DNA from: Manihot esculenta
Lineage: Eukaryota; Streptophyta; Magnoliopsida; Malpighiales; Euphorbiaceae
Assembly (NCBI RefSeq): GCF_001659605.2
Contig: NC_035170.2
Location: 28,438,020-28,502,019 of the forward strand
DNA: 64,000 nucleotides
Reading direction: 5' to 3'
Positions within the stretch are counted from its first letter, which is position 1. The number at the start of each line of letters is the position of its first letter. The position numbers were made by a program, and so were the translations under genes. Positions 1-49,142 of the stretch are shown here, piece by piece. The notes under the pieces were generated by a model. That model saw only the letters and a list, made by a program, of their open reading frames with translations. It was not told where the DNA came from and ran no database searches.

Positions 1-1850
1 GCAGCTATCAAATTCAGGGGTGTTGATGCTGACATCAATTTTAACGTAAGCGATTATGAGGAGGATATGAAGCAGGTAGGATAATTGGGAAGAAAATGAT
101 AAAAGTAAATTCAATGTGTTCAAATATGGCAGTCGTTGGGTACTTTCTTATTTTTGATCAATGTGCAGATGAAGAATTTGACCAAGGAAGAATTAGTACA
201 CGTACTTCGCAGACAAAGCACCGGTTTCTCAAGAGGGAGCTCGAAATATCGAGGGGTGACATTGCACAAGTGTGGCAGATGGGAAGCTAGAATGGGCCAA
301 TTCCTGGGCAAGAAGTGAGGTTCCGTTTTTGTAGAATTTAAGCTTTTTTGGCCTTCTCTTTTGCAGTATAAGAGTAGATATAACTTGTTTTTAAGCGGCT
401 TCTGGTGTGCAACCGAGTTCAAAGTCCTATTACTTCGTAACTAGGTTGCAAATGCACAAGTTACCTCCTCACATTTTCAGTAGTTATTTTACTCCCTCAA
501 CTAATCTTCATTCTAAGAGTTAATGATTTTTTTATGCATTCAATTGAATATTAAATATGCCTATTTCGGAGAAGAAATTATAGCCAATGGTGCTTGCTTG
601 CAGGTATCTTTATCTTGGGTTGTTCGACAGTGAAGTAGAAGCTGCAAGGTGCAAGTGAAATCAATTATACCCTCTTGATTTCTTGATATATTGCTTTAAG
701 TTCGCCATTCGAATACATATTTCCTTCAAATTTTGTGCAAAGCAGGGCATATGACAGGGCAGCTATTAAATGTAATGGAAGGGAAGCAGTGACCAACTTT
801 GATCCAAGTAACTATGAAGGTGAAATGTTTGAGGCCAATAATCAAGGTATCTTCTTTGTGTTACAGAAACTGCAATAGCTGAGAAAAACTATGTTTAATG
901 GGTTTCTGATTGCATGTGGTGTAGTTGATCTTGATCTGAACTTAAGTCCTCCTCTTGGCAATGGCCACAGGGGAAGCGAAGAGCATATCCAGCTCCACTC
1001 AGCCTCTTACGTGCAAAACAGGGGTTCAGGGGTATGTGATCCAAGAGAAATTGATTTTTCTTTTTGAATGTTTTCATTTTCTTCTATTTTGAGTTTGATT
1101 ATAAGTTTACTTTAACCGTTTCTGGATTCACTGGATAGGATCAAAGTGAGGATAACAATGAAATCCAGTCTCGTCTTTCTTCCCCAGCACCTCATTCACC
1201 CGAGACTGATCAATTCAGCTGCATGGATGTTGAACATGGCAATGGCAGTTGCAGGGCATGCTGCAGAGCAGAGAGTTTGAAAAGAAAGGTTAAAGTTGAA
1301 TTCAAAATATTACACACTACACTTTCTTGCAAGATTGAATTGATCTCTCATCTTATAACACTCTTCAATTGTTTATTTTTCTTCTATGAAGGTTTTCGAG
1401 TGGATGTTTGCTATAGCCAACTTCATTGTTGAGCTCTTGTCAATAGTTTTTGAGCAGCTTTCCTCTCAGCATTACTCTCTTTTTCTGCCAATATGCATGG
1501 GGATGTCTTTGCTAGCTCTGTTTATTTGCACCTTCGAACTCGTGTATAAGGCTCAGAAAGAACGAGCCACTTGGCAGTGGTGTGGCGCAATACCTTGGTT
1601 TTATTATCCATCTCAAAGTGGCATTCGTCTTGGTTCTTTCATAGACATTGCTGGATTGGCTTGTGCATTTGGTCAATGCATTCTCACAATAATTGGTTAT
1701 TGTTTGTTTCTAAGGAATGGTAGCAATCCAATCAAAATATCCATTTGGGCTAGCGTCTTTGCCTCTTGTCAATTGTGTTCCAAGTTCTGTGGAGAATTCA
1801 AACATGATGTTCATGGGCAAGTTCTTAATCAAGTCCAAACAAGTGTATAA
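1..1850 (+). CDS. AP2/TOE-like transcription factor fused to a four-helix membrane domain, copy 1 (5' end outside window)
   Basis: Exons are 1-75, 169-314, 604-648, 746-846, 925-1031, 1139-1288 and 1392-1850. They join in frame into 360 residues plus stop, with GT-AG signals throughout. The window opens at the end of the first AP2 repeat ([14 protein letters not shown]). Next come the linker, a complete second AP2 repeat ([20 protein letters not shown], then [18 protein letters not shown]), and an EAR-type repressor motif [11 protein letters not shown] Ser/Pro linker and a Cys/basic stretch ([13 protein letters not shown]) follow. The last exon starts [11 protein letters not shown] and holds four hydrophobic segments. 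The AP2 part is clearly of the euAP2 RAP2-7/TOE class. The membrane exon resembles uncharacterised plant membrane proteins I remember only vaguely. No miR172-like site was seen. A membrane-tethered repressor is inferred. The alternative is two transcripts, since a Met codon at 1223 could start a 174-residue membrane-only protein. Confidence 0.72.
1386..1850 (+). other. Four-helix membrane exon of copy 1
   Basis: Terminal exon coding for about 152 residues. Four hydrophobic segments are visible: [60 protein letters not shown] and [15 protein letters not shown]. Polar loops separate them, including [13 protein letters not shown] and a WFYYPSQSG motif. The exon proper starts at 1392 after an AG acceptor. 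The upstream ATG at 1386 lies in the intron end and is GTG in copy 2, so it is unlikely to be the real start. The matching exon in copy 2 is 5116-5577. Confidence 0.7.
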
Positions 1851-1969
1851 TATAAGAATTCGTCAAGTTTTCAACTCAGGACTTTACCGTTCTTGGTATG
1901 ATATGTGAATTGATGTTGTATACGGAAATTATAATGATTTTTTACTTGATTATCACTCCTATTTAGGCT

Positions 1970-2427
1970 AATCGATATTCGGTTCAAATTGAAAAAATCG
2001 ATCGAATCGAATTAATTTAAAATTTTAGTTTGATTTTTTATTCATTTCCGTTCAGTTCGGTTTTTAATTTTAAAAATTTTAATTATTTCGGTTCGATTTG
2101 GTTTTGATAAAAAAAATTAAAAAAATCGAATCGAACCGATTTAGTGATAATAATATGTTATTTTTAATAATATAGAAAAATTAAATCATATTAGTATTAA
2201 AATATTTTAATTAAATTTTAAAATATTAAAAATAAAGTGTGAAAAATAAAAAATTTATTACAAATCGAAACCGATCAAATCGAATCGAATTGAATCAGAT
2301 CGGTTCGATTCGATTCGATTTCTGATCAAAATCGATTCGGTTCAATTTTCATAAATAGTAAAATTTTGATTTTAAGTTTATTCGGTTCGGTTTGGTTTTA
2401 AACCGAACCGATCGAATGCTCACCCCT
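1970..2427. repeat. MITE-like A+T-rich repeat with CGGTTCGGTTT-type ends, copy 1
   Basis: Dense in variants of TCGGTTCGGTTT and its complement, and ending AACCGATCGAATGCTCACCCC. The same sequence in reverse complement opens the next repeat at 2443, so the two sit head to head. No coding potential. Class assignment is by structure only. Confidence 0.5.
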
Positions 2428-2442
2428 ACTCCTATTGATTAA

Positions 2443-2960
2443 TGGTGAGCATTCGGTCGGTTCGGTTTAAAATCAAATCGTATAAATCAAAAATCAAAAT
2501 TTTAGTATTTATAAAAATCAAATCGAATTGATTTTAGTTAGAAATCAAATTAAATTGAACCGATCTAATTCAATTCGATTTAGTATGATTTCATCCATTT
2601 GAATTTTTAATGATTTTTTTAATTTTTATCCTTTATTTTTAATATTTTAAAATTTAATTAAAATATTTTAATTTTTTAACTTTTTTTATTAAAATAATTA
2701 AAATTTTTAAAATTAAAAATTAAATCGTATCAAAATAAATAATAAGTGAAATTGAATTAGCTTTTTTCAGTTTGAACTGATTTCTAAAGATTTGAATAAA
2801 ATGATGTACATCATCTAATTAGATTTTAAAAATTTAGGGACTTTCAAATTTAAGTATTAAAATTTAAATAATAAAATATTTAATAGTTAAAATTAATAAA
2901 ATAATTAATTAATAATGTTTTAAAAATTTATTTTAATTTATTTTTAAAATTAAAGAATTA
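2443..2960. repeat. MITE-like A+T-rich repeat with CGGTTCGGTTT-type ends, copy 2
   Basis: Begins GGTGAGCATTCGGTCGGTTC, the mirror of the preceding repeat's end, then runs into A/T-rich sequence with scattered TCGAATTG/GAACCGATC motifs. The right boundary is unclear. Together with the preceding copy it fills most of the 1.5-kb gap between the two AP2-membrane genes. Confidence 0.4.
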
Positions 2961-3143
2961 ATTAAATAATTTCTATATAATAGCGAGTAAATAAAAAATT
3001 TCTCTAAAATTTTTAGACCTAACCAAACTTACAACCCTAACCAAACTTACAACCCGAACCAAACCCCTGCTGAAAAATTTTTATACAAGGGGAAGAAGAA
3101 GATAAATAGCGGGAAACTTATACAGCTAGATTACAGCTGGCAG

Positions 3144-3165
3144 TTGACTATTGTTGACTTTGACT
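3144..3165 (+). promoter_or_regulatory. Cluster of three W-box-like TTGACT motifs
   Basis: TTGACT occurs at 3144, 3154 and 3160, about 200 bp upstream of the copy 2 start codon. TTGAC(C/T) is the known WRKY-factor binding core, so stress or pathogen responsiveness is possible. This is a motif match only. Confidence 0.35.
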
Positions 3166-3362
3166 ATTAAAACTAACTAGCTACTCTTATTACTTCAGCC
3201 AACAAGGAAACTTCTCCGTTCTCTCAGTGGAAGCGCCTCTGCTCTTCTTGTTTATTAATTCCTTGTCTCACATGATGCAATAATTCTCCAAGCTCTAAGC
3301 TCTCTGTATGCTCTACTTCAACAACCAGAAACTTCCTCCGCTCTTGAGAGAAAGTAGCTTCT

Positions 3363-5577
3363 ATGTCTGACCTTAATCTGAATGCGGAATCGGTGGAGTC
3401 AACTCAGAACTCGGAGCCGAATGAGAGGGAGAGGTTAGGGAACTCTGGTTCATCAACCGTCGTCAGTCCTCCCAGAAATGCTGCTAATGACGATAATGTA
3501 GGTGTTAATGATGTAATAGAAGTAGGAGGTGGCGGGGATGGAATTGAGAATGAAAATGGTGCAGCGATAACGACGGAGCTTTTCAATGGAAGGGGAGTGG
3601 GCATGGATTTTGGGAATTCTCAGAGGCAAGAGAAGCTCTCGTCTGAGATTGGACAGGAGATTAGTGACGGTGAGGTGCAGGGAAATATCAGGAGGAGGAG
3701 GGGACCACGGTCTAGGAGCTCACAGAACAAAGGAATTACCTTCTACAGAAGGACTGAGAGACGGGAATCTCATAGCTGGTACTTTAAATTATGAGAATTC
3801 AATTTGAAGTCTTAGGTAGAATGAATTTTGAACTGGAATGAAATATTCTTTTGAGTTGATTTCCAAATTTGGATTGTTTGGATAAATTTCTTTGTTCTTC
3901 GTATTGTGCAGGGATGAGGGGAAACTAGTCTACCTGGGTATAGATTTGATTTTGAATGAATATTTGTTCATTGTCTATTCCTTGTATACTTCTCTAACTT
4001 TGATATTGCATTTGCTTAGGTGATTTCTACACTGCTCATGCTGCAGCCAGGTGAATACTATGAAAAGAAAAGTGTATTTATGTATTTCATTAATTTTGGA
4101 AAAAGGGAGGATATTACACAAATATTAAACAATGAATGCAACTCTAAACTAAGACGACAGTTTTAACACCAAGAACGGGTTGCAGTTCAAGATCACTTAA
4201 AAGTGATGAATTAGCGCAGATCAAATAAGAGGAGGGAGCTGCCCCTAAATCAAGAGGCACATGACATCTAATATACAGGATACTTGTTGGTTCTTGTTTT
4301 TATTGATCTCATATTCTAGGTTATGCTTTTCGTTTAACATGATATAGTTTTTGTATTTAGAGCCTATGATCGAAAAGCTGTCAAATTCTGGGGTGTTGAA
4401 GCTGACATCACCTTTAACTTGAGTGATAATGAGACGGATCTGATGCAGGTAGGATAATTGGGAAAAAAGTTATTGAAGTAAATGAATAGTGGAAGAAGTA
4501 AATTCAATGTGTTTAAACTTTTGGGAGTAATTGGGCATTTTCTTATTTTGATCAATGTGTAGATGAAGCGTTTGGCCAAGGAAGAAGTTGTTCACGGATT
4601 CCGCAGACAAAGAACTCGTTTCTCAAGAGGGAGTCCCTTCGGCAATAGCAACGGGGAAAGTGAAGAGCATATCCACTCCCACTCAGGCTCCTACGACGTG
4701 AACAGAAGGGGTTCAAGGGTATTTGATCTGAACCCCATTTTGATCTTGGGTTTTTCATTTTCATATACTACAACCTTTTCCATTTTGTTTTAATTTTATT
4801 ATAAATACTTGTTGGTGGCCATCTTGATCTGGGTAAGGGTCAAACTGAGGACAACGAAATCCAATTTGAGGACAACGAAATGCAATCTTGTCTTGCTTCC
4901 CCAGCACCTCGTTCACCTGAGAATGATCATTTCATCTGCATGGATGTTGAACATGGCAACGGCAGTTGCAGGACATGCTTCAGAGCAGATAGTTTGAAAA
5001 GAAAGGTCAAAGTTCAAATCAAAATATTATATTTGGAACTATACTTTCTTCCAGTATTGCTAATTTATCTCTAATCTTTTAACGCTTTTCAATTGTTTCT
5101 TTTTCTTCTGTGAAGGTTTTCGAGTGGATGTTTGCTATTGCCAACTTCATTGTTGAGCTCTTGTCAATAGTTTTTGAGCAGCTTTCCTCTCAGCATTACT
5201 CTCTTTTTCTGCCAATATGCATGGGGATGTCTCTGCTAGCTCTTTTTATTTGCACCTTCGAGCTCGTGTATAAAGCTCAGAAAGAACGAGCCACTTGGCG
5301 GTGGTGTGGCACAATACCTTGGTTTTATTATCCATCTCAAAGTGGCATTCGTCTTGGTTCTTTCGTGGACATTGCTGGATTGGCTTGTGCATTTGGTCAA
5401 TGCATTCTCACAATAATTGGTTATTGTTTGTTCTTGAGGAATGGTCACAATCCAATAAAAATATCCATTTGGGCTAGCATCTTTGCCTCTTGTCAGTTGT
5501 GTTCCAGGTTCTGTGGAGAATTCAAACATGATGTTCATGGGCAGGATTCTTCTACCCAGGATTTTACCATTTCTTGA
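3363..5577 (+). CDS. AP2/TOE-like protein fused to a four-helix membrane domain, copy 2 (second AP2 domain deleted)
   Basis: Exons are 3363-3778, 3912-3937, 4020-4050, 4361-4448, 4563-4718, 4838-5005 and 5116-5577, giving 448 residues with no frameshift. The N-terminus begins MSDLNLN, the EAR-like start typical of TOE/RAP2-7 proteins. AP2 repeat 1 runs from RGPRSRSSQ to FNLSD but is degraded: YRG has become NKG and the GRWES motif reads ERRES. Exon 5 jumps from RTRFSRGS straight to [13 protein letters not shown], so the whole second AP2 repeat and the DLNL motif of copy 1 are gone along with their introns. The Ser/Pro linker, the Cys/basic stretch and the four-helix exon are retained and nearly identical to copy 1. 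It probably binds DNA poorly or not at all. Its start is supported by the family-like N-terminus and an upstream non-coding stretch. Confidence 0.7.
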
Positions 5578-6454
5578 TATGATGAGAACTCTGTTATATA
5601 AAGGGTATTCGGTTGCCGACGACTCCTTCAAGATCGAACTGCATGTCTAAATGGTTCATCTAAGATTCCAAAGGCTTCTGTGCTCAGTGCTCTGCCTCAC
5701 TAGTCCCTCTCCCTCCACCGTGCTCCGCTGACCACGGAGCTTATTGAAGTCAGGTCGGCTCTTTTGGAGTAGGTTCATATTATAAAAAAGTATATTATTT
5801 TTTTATTACTCTAACAAATATGATATCTAGAATTATAATAGTCTTTGTACTAATGACACTAGAAATTCATTTATTATTAATAATCATAAGTTGTTTTTAA
5901 AACAAATTATTTTTCATAACTAAACTATGTTAAGATTAACATGTTTTTGGTTTTTAAAAAGTTAATGAATTAATTCAATCAAACTACTAAGGTTCTTCCA
6001 TTTAATTTTCAGTTAATTGTCTGAAAATATCAAAATACCCTTAACTATGAGTTACTTTTTCATCTATATATCATGTCAAAGATTATCATATATATACCTC
6101 TCGTGACTTTTTTTTTAAAAAAAAATCAATAGTAAATAAAAATAATAATGGCAATTAAAATATTCTCTATTAATATAAATTTCAATATTGAGAATATTCC
6201 AAATAAAATAAGAATTCAATTAAGTCGGTAATTTTGACAAAAAAAATTTATATATAATCTGTTGAATAAAGGAAAAATGAGAACTTAATCACGTAGACAT
6301 AAGAGAGCAAAAAGATTCGATGTTTGTCTTTTATCTGCACGTGCATGATTTCGTTCACACCCATTTCTGCTGTTTTGCATTAACGTTGGTTTGTGTCCTT
6401 CCTAGAAAGCGAAAACAGTCCATCACTATCACTATCACCACGTTAACAGTAGTG

Positions 6455-6830
6455 TTTATGAAAACCGAACCGAACTGATTTTGATCAAAAATCAAATCGA
6501 ATTGAACCGATCTGATTCGATTTAATTTGATCAGTTTTGATTTTTAATAATTTTTTTTATTTTTTATACTTTATTTTTAGTATTTTAAAATTTAATTAAA
6601 ATATTTTAATTTTAATATAATTTAATTTCTATATTATAAAAAAAACATATTATCACTAATCAGTTCGATTTGATTTTTTCAATTTTTTTTTGATCAAAAC
6701 CAAATCGAACTAAAATAACCAAAATATCTAAAATTAAAAATCAAACCGAATTGAAATGTATAAAAAACTGAATCAAATTTTCAATTCGATCAATTTTTTC
6801 GATTTGAATCGAATCCTGCTCAATGCTTGT
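6455..6830. repeat. MITE-like A+T-rich repeat with CGGTTCGGTTT-type ends, copy 3
   Basis: Starts AAAACCGAACCGAACTGATT and carries the same TCGAATTGAACCGATCTGATT-type core as the copy at 2443-2960, plus a TATTATCACTAATCAGTTCG segment shared in complement with the copy at 1970-2427. Non-coding. Confidence 0.45.
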
Positions 6831-6834
6831 AGAT

Positions 6835-6950
6835 TCTGTTGCTTATCTTAAGGGTTTGTCTTCATCCAATTAAGGGCAGCCGGATCACCAATTCATTATT
6901 AAACAATAGTTGCACAAGTCATTGAAATATATAGATCATTCCAGTTTGCA
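6835..6950 (-). pseudogene. Decayed duplicate of the helicase terminal exon
   Basis: The minus strand carries GGATGAAGACAAACCCTT, matching the end of the true last exon at 7805-7882, with the same flanking GCAACAGA on one side and a tail similar to CATTGAAATATATAGATCAT on the other. An in-frame TAA appears and codons are missing, so it cannot code. It marks an old local duplication. Confidence 0.6.
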
Positions 6951-7300
6951 ATTAATCAATAATAATAATAATAATAATAATAAAGTCACCAACCCTCAAG
7001 ATAGCCAGCAGTAGATAAATAATTACTGCTCGAGTTACACTAGAAATCAATAATTTGTTAAGTACGAAAAAAATATAAAAAATATTTTTTAAAAAATAAA
7101 ATTTTAATTCAATCGATAAATTTTTTACTTTATTTTTATTTATTATATTTTTTTCTATAAAAATTAAAATTTCATCTTTTTTATATAATCATTCGACAAA
7201 AATCCACCATCAATTACAACCAAAACAAACAAAACGAAAAAGGAACGTTAAGTTATAAATTTCTTTTTTAATGATCCATTCTTTATTAGGAGTAGTTATA

Positions 7301-7365
7301 ATACAAGCAAAATATCCAATAAGTACCAATGGAGAATTCATACATGATGTTCATGGGCAACATAC
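7301..7365 (+). pseudogene. Decayed piece of the AP2-membrane terminal exon
   Basis: Contains GGAGAATTCATACATGATGT followed by TCATGGGCAA, nearly the same as the [16 protein letters not shown] end of both intact copies (1795 and 5515 regions). Sequence before it (AAATATCCAATAAG) corresponds to the IKIS segment with the intervening bases lost. It lies upstream of the true helicase last exon. Confidence 0.6.
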
Positions 7366-7804
7366 TCAATTAGATCCAAACGAGAATACATGTATAGCAC
7401 CATGGATAACTTGTCAAGCCTTCTGCTTAGGCTTTGACTATTTCTTTATCCTTATATTTGTCATGAATGAGTTTACAAGATAAGAATTCAGATGAATTCT
7501 TATATGATCATGCATGATTTTATCTTTGTGCATAATTGACATTTTTCAAATTAAAAGAACTAAATTCTTTTATTTTAAATAAGATAATCCCAAGAAAATA
7601 ATTGATTTCTTACGAAATTTTTGGTTCTAAATGGAAGGTATATGATATGAACTGTGAAGCATGCTATAATGAAGTTGATCATGCATCCTCAATACTGAAC
7701 TTCATGTCTTATGTCATGATTAGGGAGAAACGGTGTCGCTGCTGTAGCCTGTAGTGATATGTAATGACCAGCAAAGATGGTTGCAAAGTCTGTTGCTTTG
7801 TAAC

Positions 7805-46657
<38,853 letters not shown>

Positions 46658-48479
46658 TTTTTTCCGACTCTATGCTTCTGGCTTCTCGGAGAGAGACCAG
46701 TGACAAAGACGATGGCAGACGATTAACTATCCCCCTGAACGACGTCGTTTGCAAGAGCAAATGGCCTTGAGCGCACACTTGCCAAAGCGGCTGAAAGCTT
46801 ATAGCCTATAGTCCTCCAAATTTTGCTGATTTAAAATTATATCATTTATGAAAATTTTAAAAATAAATAATATTATCCTCGTACTATGAAAATTTTTTGG
46901 TTTTTTTCTCTGGAGTAATCCATTTTCTGTCTCATCGTAGGTTTTTTATGCACATATTCTCTTCTCTTCTTGCCGTGGATTATACTTTCTTGTTGGATGG
47001 AGATATAAATATTTATTTTTTAGCTTTATAGTCTCATATTGGAGCAACATGTGAGGGTTTGGTTTATTGGAACTGTGCATTTCTTTCCCTTTCTTTTGCA
47101 GGCTAGATCAAGTATCTTGGATGTAAGAGAAGAATTTCATCTTCATGCTACATATCTTTTCGATGTTTAGATTTCGAGAATTACATTATTCTTATACTTA
47201 TACTTAAATCTCAAGAGTTACATTGTTTTTATATTTAGCGGAGCCAAACATTTATTAAACATGTGTTAGAAGCGATAATTTTTAAATTTTTTCTTGTGAT
47301 ATGTTTTCTCCAAAAATGTTATCATGTTATTTTTAAAGCGTTCAGCTTTCTAATGACTTGAAATACGATGTAGATCTACCTTGCTACCTACACACTTTTT
47401 TTTAGCTCCACTTTAGTCTTTTAATCATACTATAGTTATTTTTTTAGTTCGAATTTTTTAACGATTCTATATTTTTAAAATTTTTATTTCGAGACTTTGT
47501 CAGTAGATTTTGCCATATATGAATTTTTTATGTACTATTCTTGGTTTCTTTATTTTCTCGGAATGGTTTGATATGGATTTGATGATTGATGTGGATTTGA
47601 TGAAGTAATAAAAGGTGTTTACTAGGTTAGTCGAAAGTTCGACCGGTTGATAAGGTGTTTATGGTTGTTGATTGTGGGCTTATGGGCTTTCCTTTTTATT
47701 GTCCTTGGACTAGTCTACAGTTTTCGTTTAAAACCATGGGCCTGTATCTAAATAGTTGGGGAGTTTTCTTGTTTATTTTTGGGTATTTCTACATATATGA
47801 GTCTGTCCTCTTATATACTGTTTATTGGTTTAGCCCACATCTTGCAAAGAAACATTTTATGCCTGACCAAAAAAAAAATAAATGCAGTTAAAACAAAAAT
47901 GCAATAATTTTAATCCAACTTTAAACTATATTTTTTGTATTTTTTATTTTTTTATTCATAAAGATATATTGCTAAATTACTATCTCAATTTTCAATTTAA
48001 ATATATAAATAATAAAATTTAATTTTTCATTAATTCTCAATTCTCTTAAATAATTTTAATAATATTAGTATTATATATCTTTTTTATGCTAAAACTTATT
48101 TATTTATATATTTAAAATCTCTATAGTACTGATTAATTAATGATCTGATGCCTAAATGCATCTTTGTTGCATGCATGGAGGGCAGAGCTACCTCTTCTTT
48201 TAACCCTAATCCACTGCAAATCAACCAACACGTGAAACTCACGTGCACACAACCATTGGTGGTTTACCAGTCTTAATCAAAACCCTCCCTCTTCTGATAC
48301 AATCTTAACCTTGAAACAACATCCTTCCTCTCCAATGGCCTCTGCTTAATTCCTTCTCACTCCTTTTCTTCTCATCTTTTCAAGTATAAGCAAAGAAACC
48401 CTAACCAAACCCATCCTCAAATATTTCATTCTCACACCTTCGAAGAGCATTTCTACAGTTTATCATCTTCTGATCCGCC
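46658..48479. promoter_or_regulatory. Divergent intergenic region between the helicase and WEB-like genes
   Basis: About 1.8 kb separating two genes transcribed away from each other. A perfect 12-bp palindrome AACGACGTCGTT lies at 46738-46749, about 80 bp upstream of the helicase start. Two G-boxes (CACGTG at 48229-48234 and 48240-48245) lie about 235 bp upstream of the WEB-like start. The middle is A+T rich with no supported gene. Confidence 0.5.
48229..48245. promoter_or_regulatory. Paired G-boxes upstream of the WEB-like gene
   Basis: CACGTGAAACTCACGTG, two perfect CACGTG hexamers 5 bp apart. G-boxes bind bZIP and bHLH (PIF-type) factors and are common in light- or ABA-responsive promoters. 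The match is exact; the role is inferred. Confidence 0.5.
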
Positions 48480-49142
48480 ATGGAAACCCCATATAGCTCC
48501 TCTGTTGATTCTTCTCGCCCTTTTCGCTCCGTCAAAGAAGCTGTAGCCATCTTCGGCGAGAGGATTCTCGTCGCTGAAATATATTCTCCCAAGCCTTATC
48601 ACCCGCCGCCGCCTCCTAGCCATCATGACCTGCCATGGATGTTTCCATCATCTCCAGTAAGTCCTGTAAACTCTAATAAAGAAGATGAGCACGAAACTTT
48701 GAAGAAACTCGAGACTGAGCTTGAGCAAACCAAGGTGGAGCTGAAGCAACTGAAGGAGAGAGAATCGGAGACAGAACTTGTAGTGGCTTCTTTGAATGCT
48801 GAGCTTCAGAAAAACATGTCTAAGTTGGCTGAGGCAGAGGCTGCAGCGGCGAAGAAGGCAGCAAGAAGGGTGAGTTTTGCCACGGAAAAGAAAGAAGATG
48901 TTATTAGAGATGAAGAAAAGAAGAGAGAGTTAATGATAAGAATGGAGAATTCGTCAACTTTGACTCAGATATTGAGTCTTGTTGAAGAGAAAGGATATTT
49001 CGGAAGCAAAGAAGATCAGAGGAAGAAGATGAAGAAGAAGCCTATTGTTCCTCTTGTAAAAGACCTGTTCTTCAGGAAAAAAGGATTGTCTACTAAAACT
49101 CTTAATAATCCTCTCTTTGCTTCAGCTCGTGGTGTAGTTTGA
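48480..49142 (+). CDS. WEB-family/WALLIN-like coiled-coil protein
   Basis: Single uninterrupted frame of 220 residues. The start is the first ATG after a stop-rich leader, and the N-terminus fits the family (FRSVKEAVAIFGERILVAEI). A Pro-rich segment follows (PYHPPPPPSHH, about 40-50), then a heptad-rich coiled coil (about 68-130; ETLKKLETELEQTKVELKQL) ending AKKAARRVSFATEK, and a Lys-rich tail with PLVKDLFFRKKG. This matches short WEB-family proteins such as those named after At3g51220 and At1g75720. Position between a DExH7 helicase and ATP-phosphoribosyltransferase points to At1g58070, which I recall as WALLIN, an actin-binding protein of xylem pit borders. Family call is firm; WALLIN orthology is inferred from position. 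Confidence 0.8.
   Translation: METPYSSSVDSSRPFRSVKEAVAIFGERILVAEIYSPKPYHPPPPPSHHDLPWMFPSSPVSPVNSNKEDEHETLKKLETELEQTKVELKQLKERESETELVVASLNAELQKNMSKLAEAEAAAAKKAARRVSFATEKKEDVIRDEEKKRELMIRMENSSTLTQILSLVEEKGYFGSKEDQRKKMKKKPIVPLVKDLFFRKKGLSTKTLNNPLFASARGVV

Larger units (their letters stand above)
5578..7804. other. Intergenic region with repeats and decayed gene remnants
   Basis: Between the copy 2 stop codon and the helicase 3' end. It holds a MITE-like repeat (about 6455-6830), a decayed duplicate of the helicase's last exon (about 6835-6950, minus), an (AAT)n run at about 6958-6984, and a decayed piece of the AP2-membrane last exon (about 7301-7365, plus). The rest is A+T rich with no supported gene. 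Confidence 0.6.

Noticed and set aside
1386..1391. ATG at 1386 as the start of a separate membrane-protein gene
   Set aside because: It lies just before the AG acceptor, and the same place is GTG in copy 2. The upstream exon is conserved in both copies and joins in phase.
3404..3604. Minus-strand Pro/Ser-rich frame
   Set aside because: Shadow of the first exon of AP2-membrane copy 2.
5236..5631. 131-residue minus-strand frame
   Set aside because: It mirrors the membrane exon and its 3' flank. The plus-strand frame is supported by conservation between copies.
47655..47891. 78-residue Phe/Tyr-rich plus-strand frame between the helicase and WEB-like genes
   Set aside because: No family resemblance; composition matches A+T-rich intergenic DNA and no splice or start context supports it.
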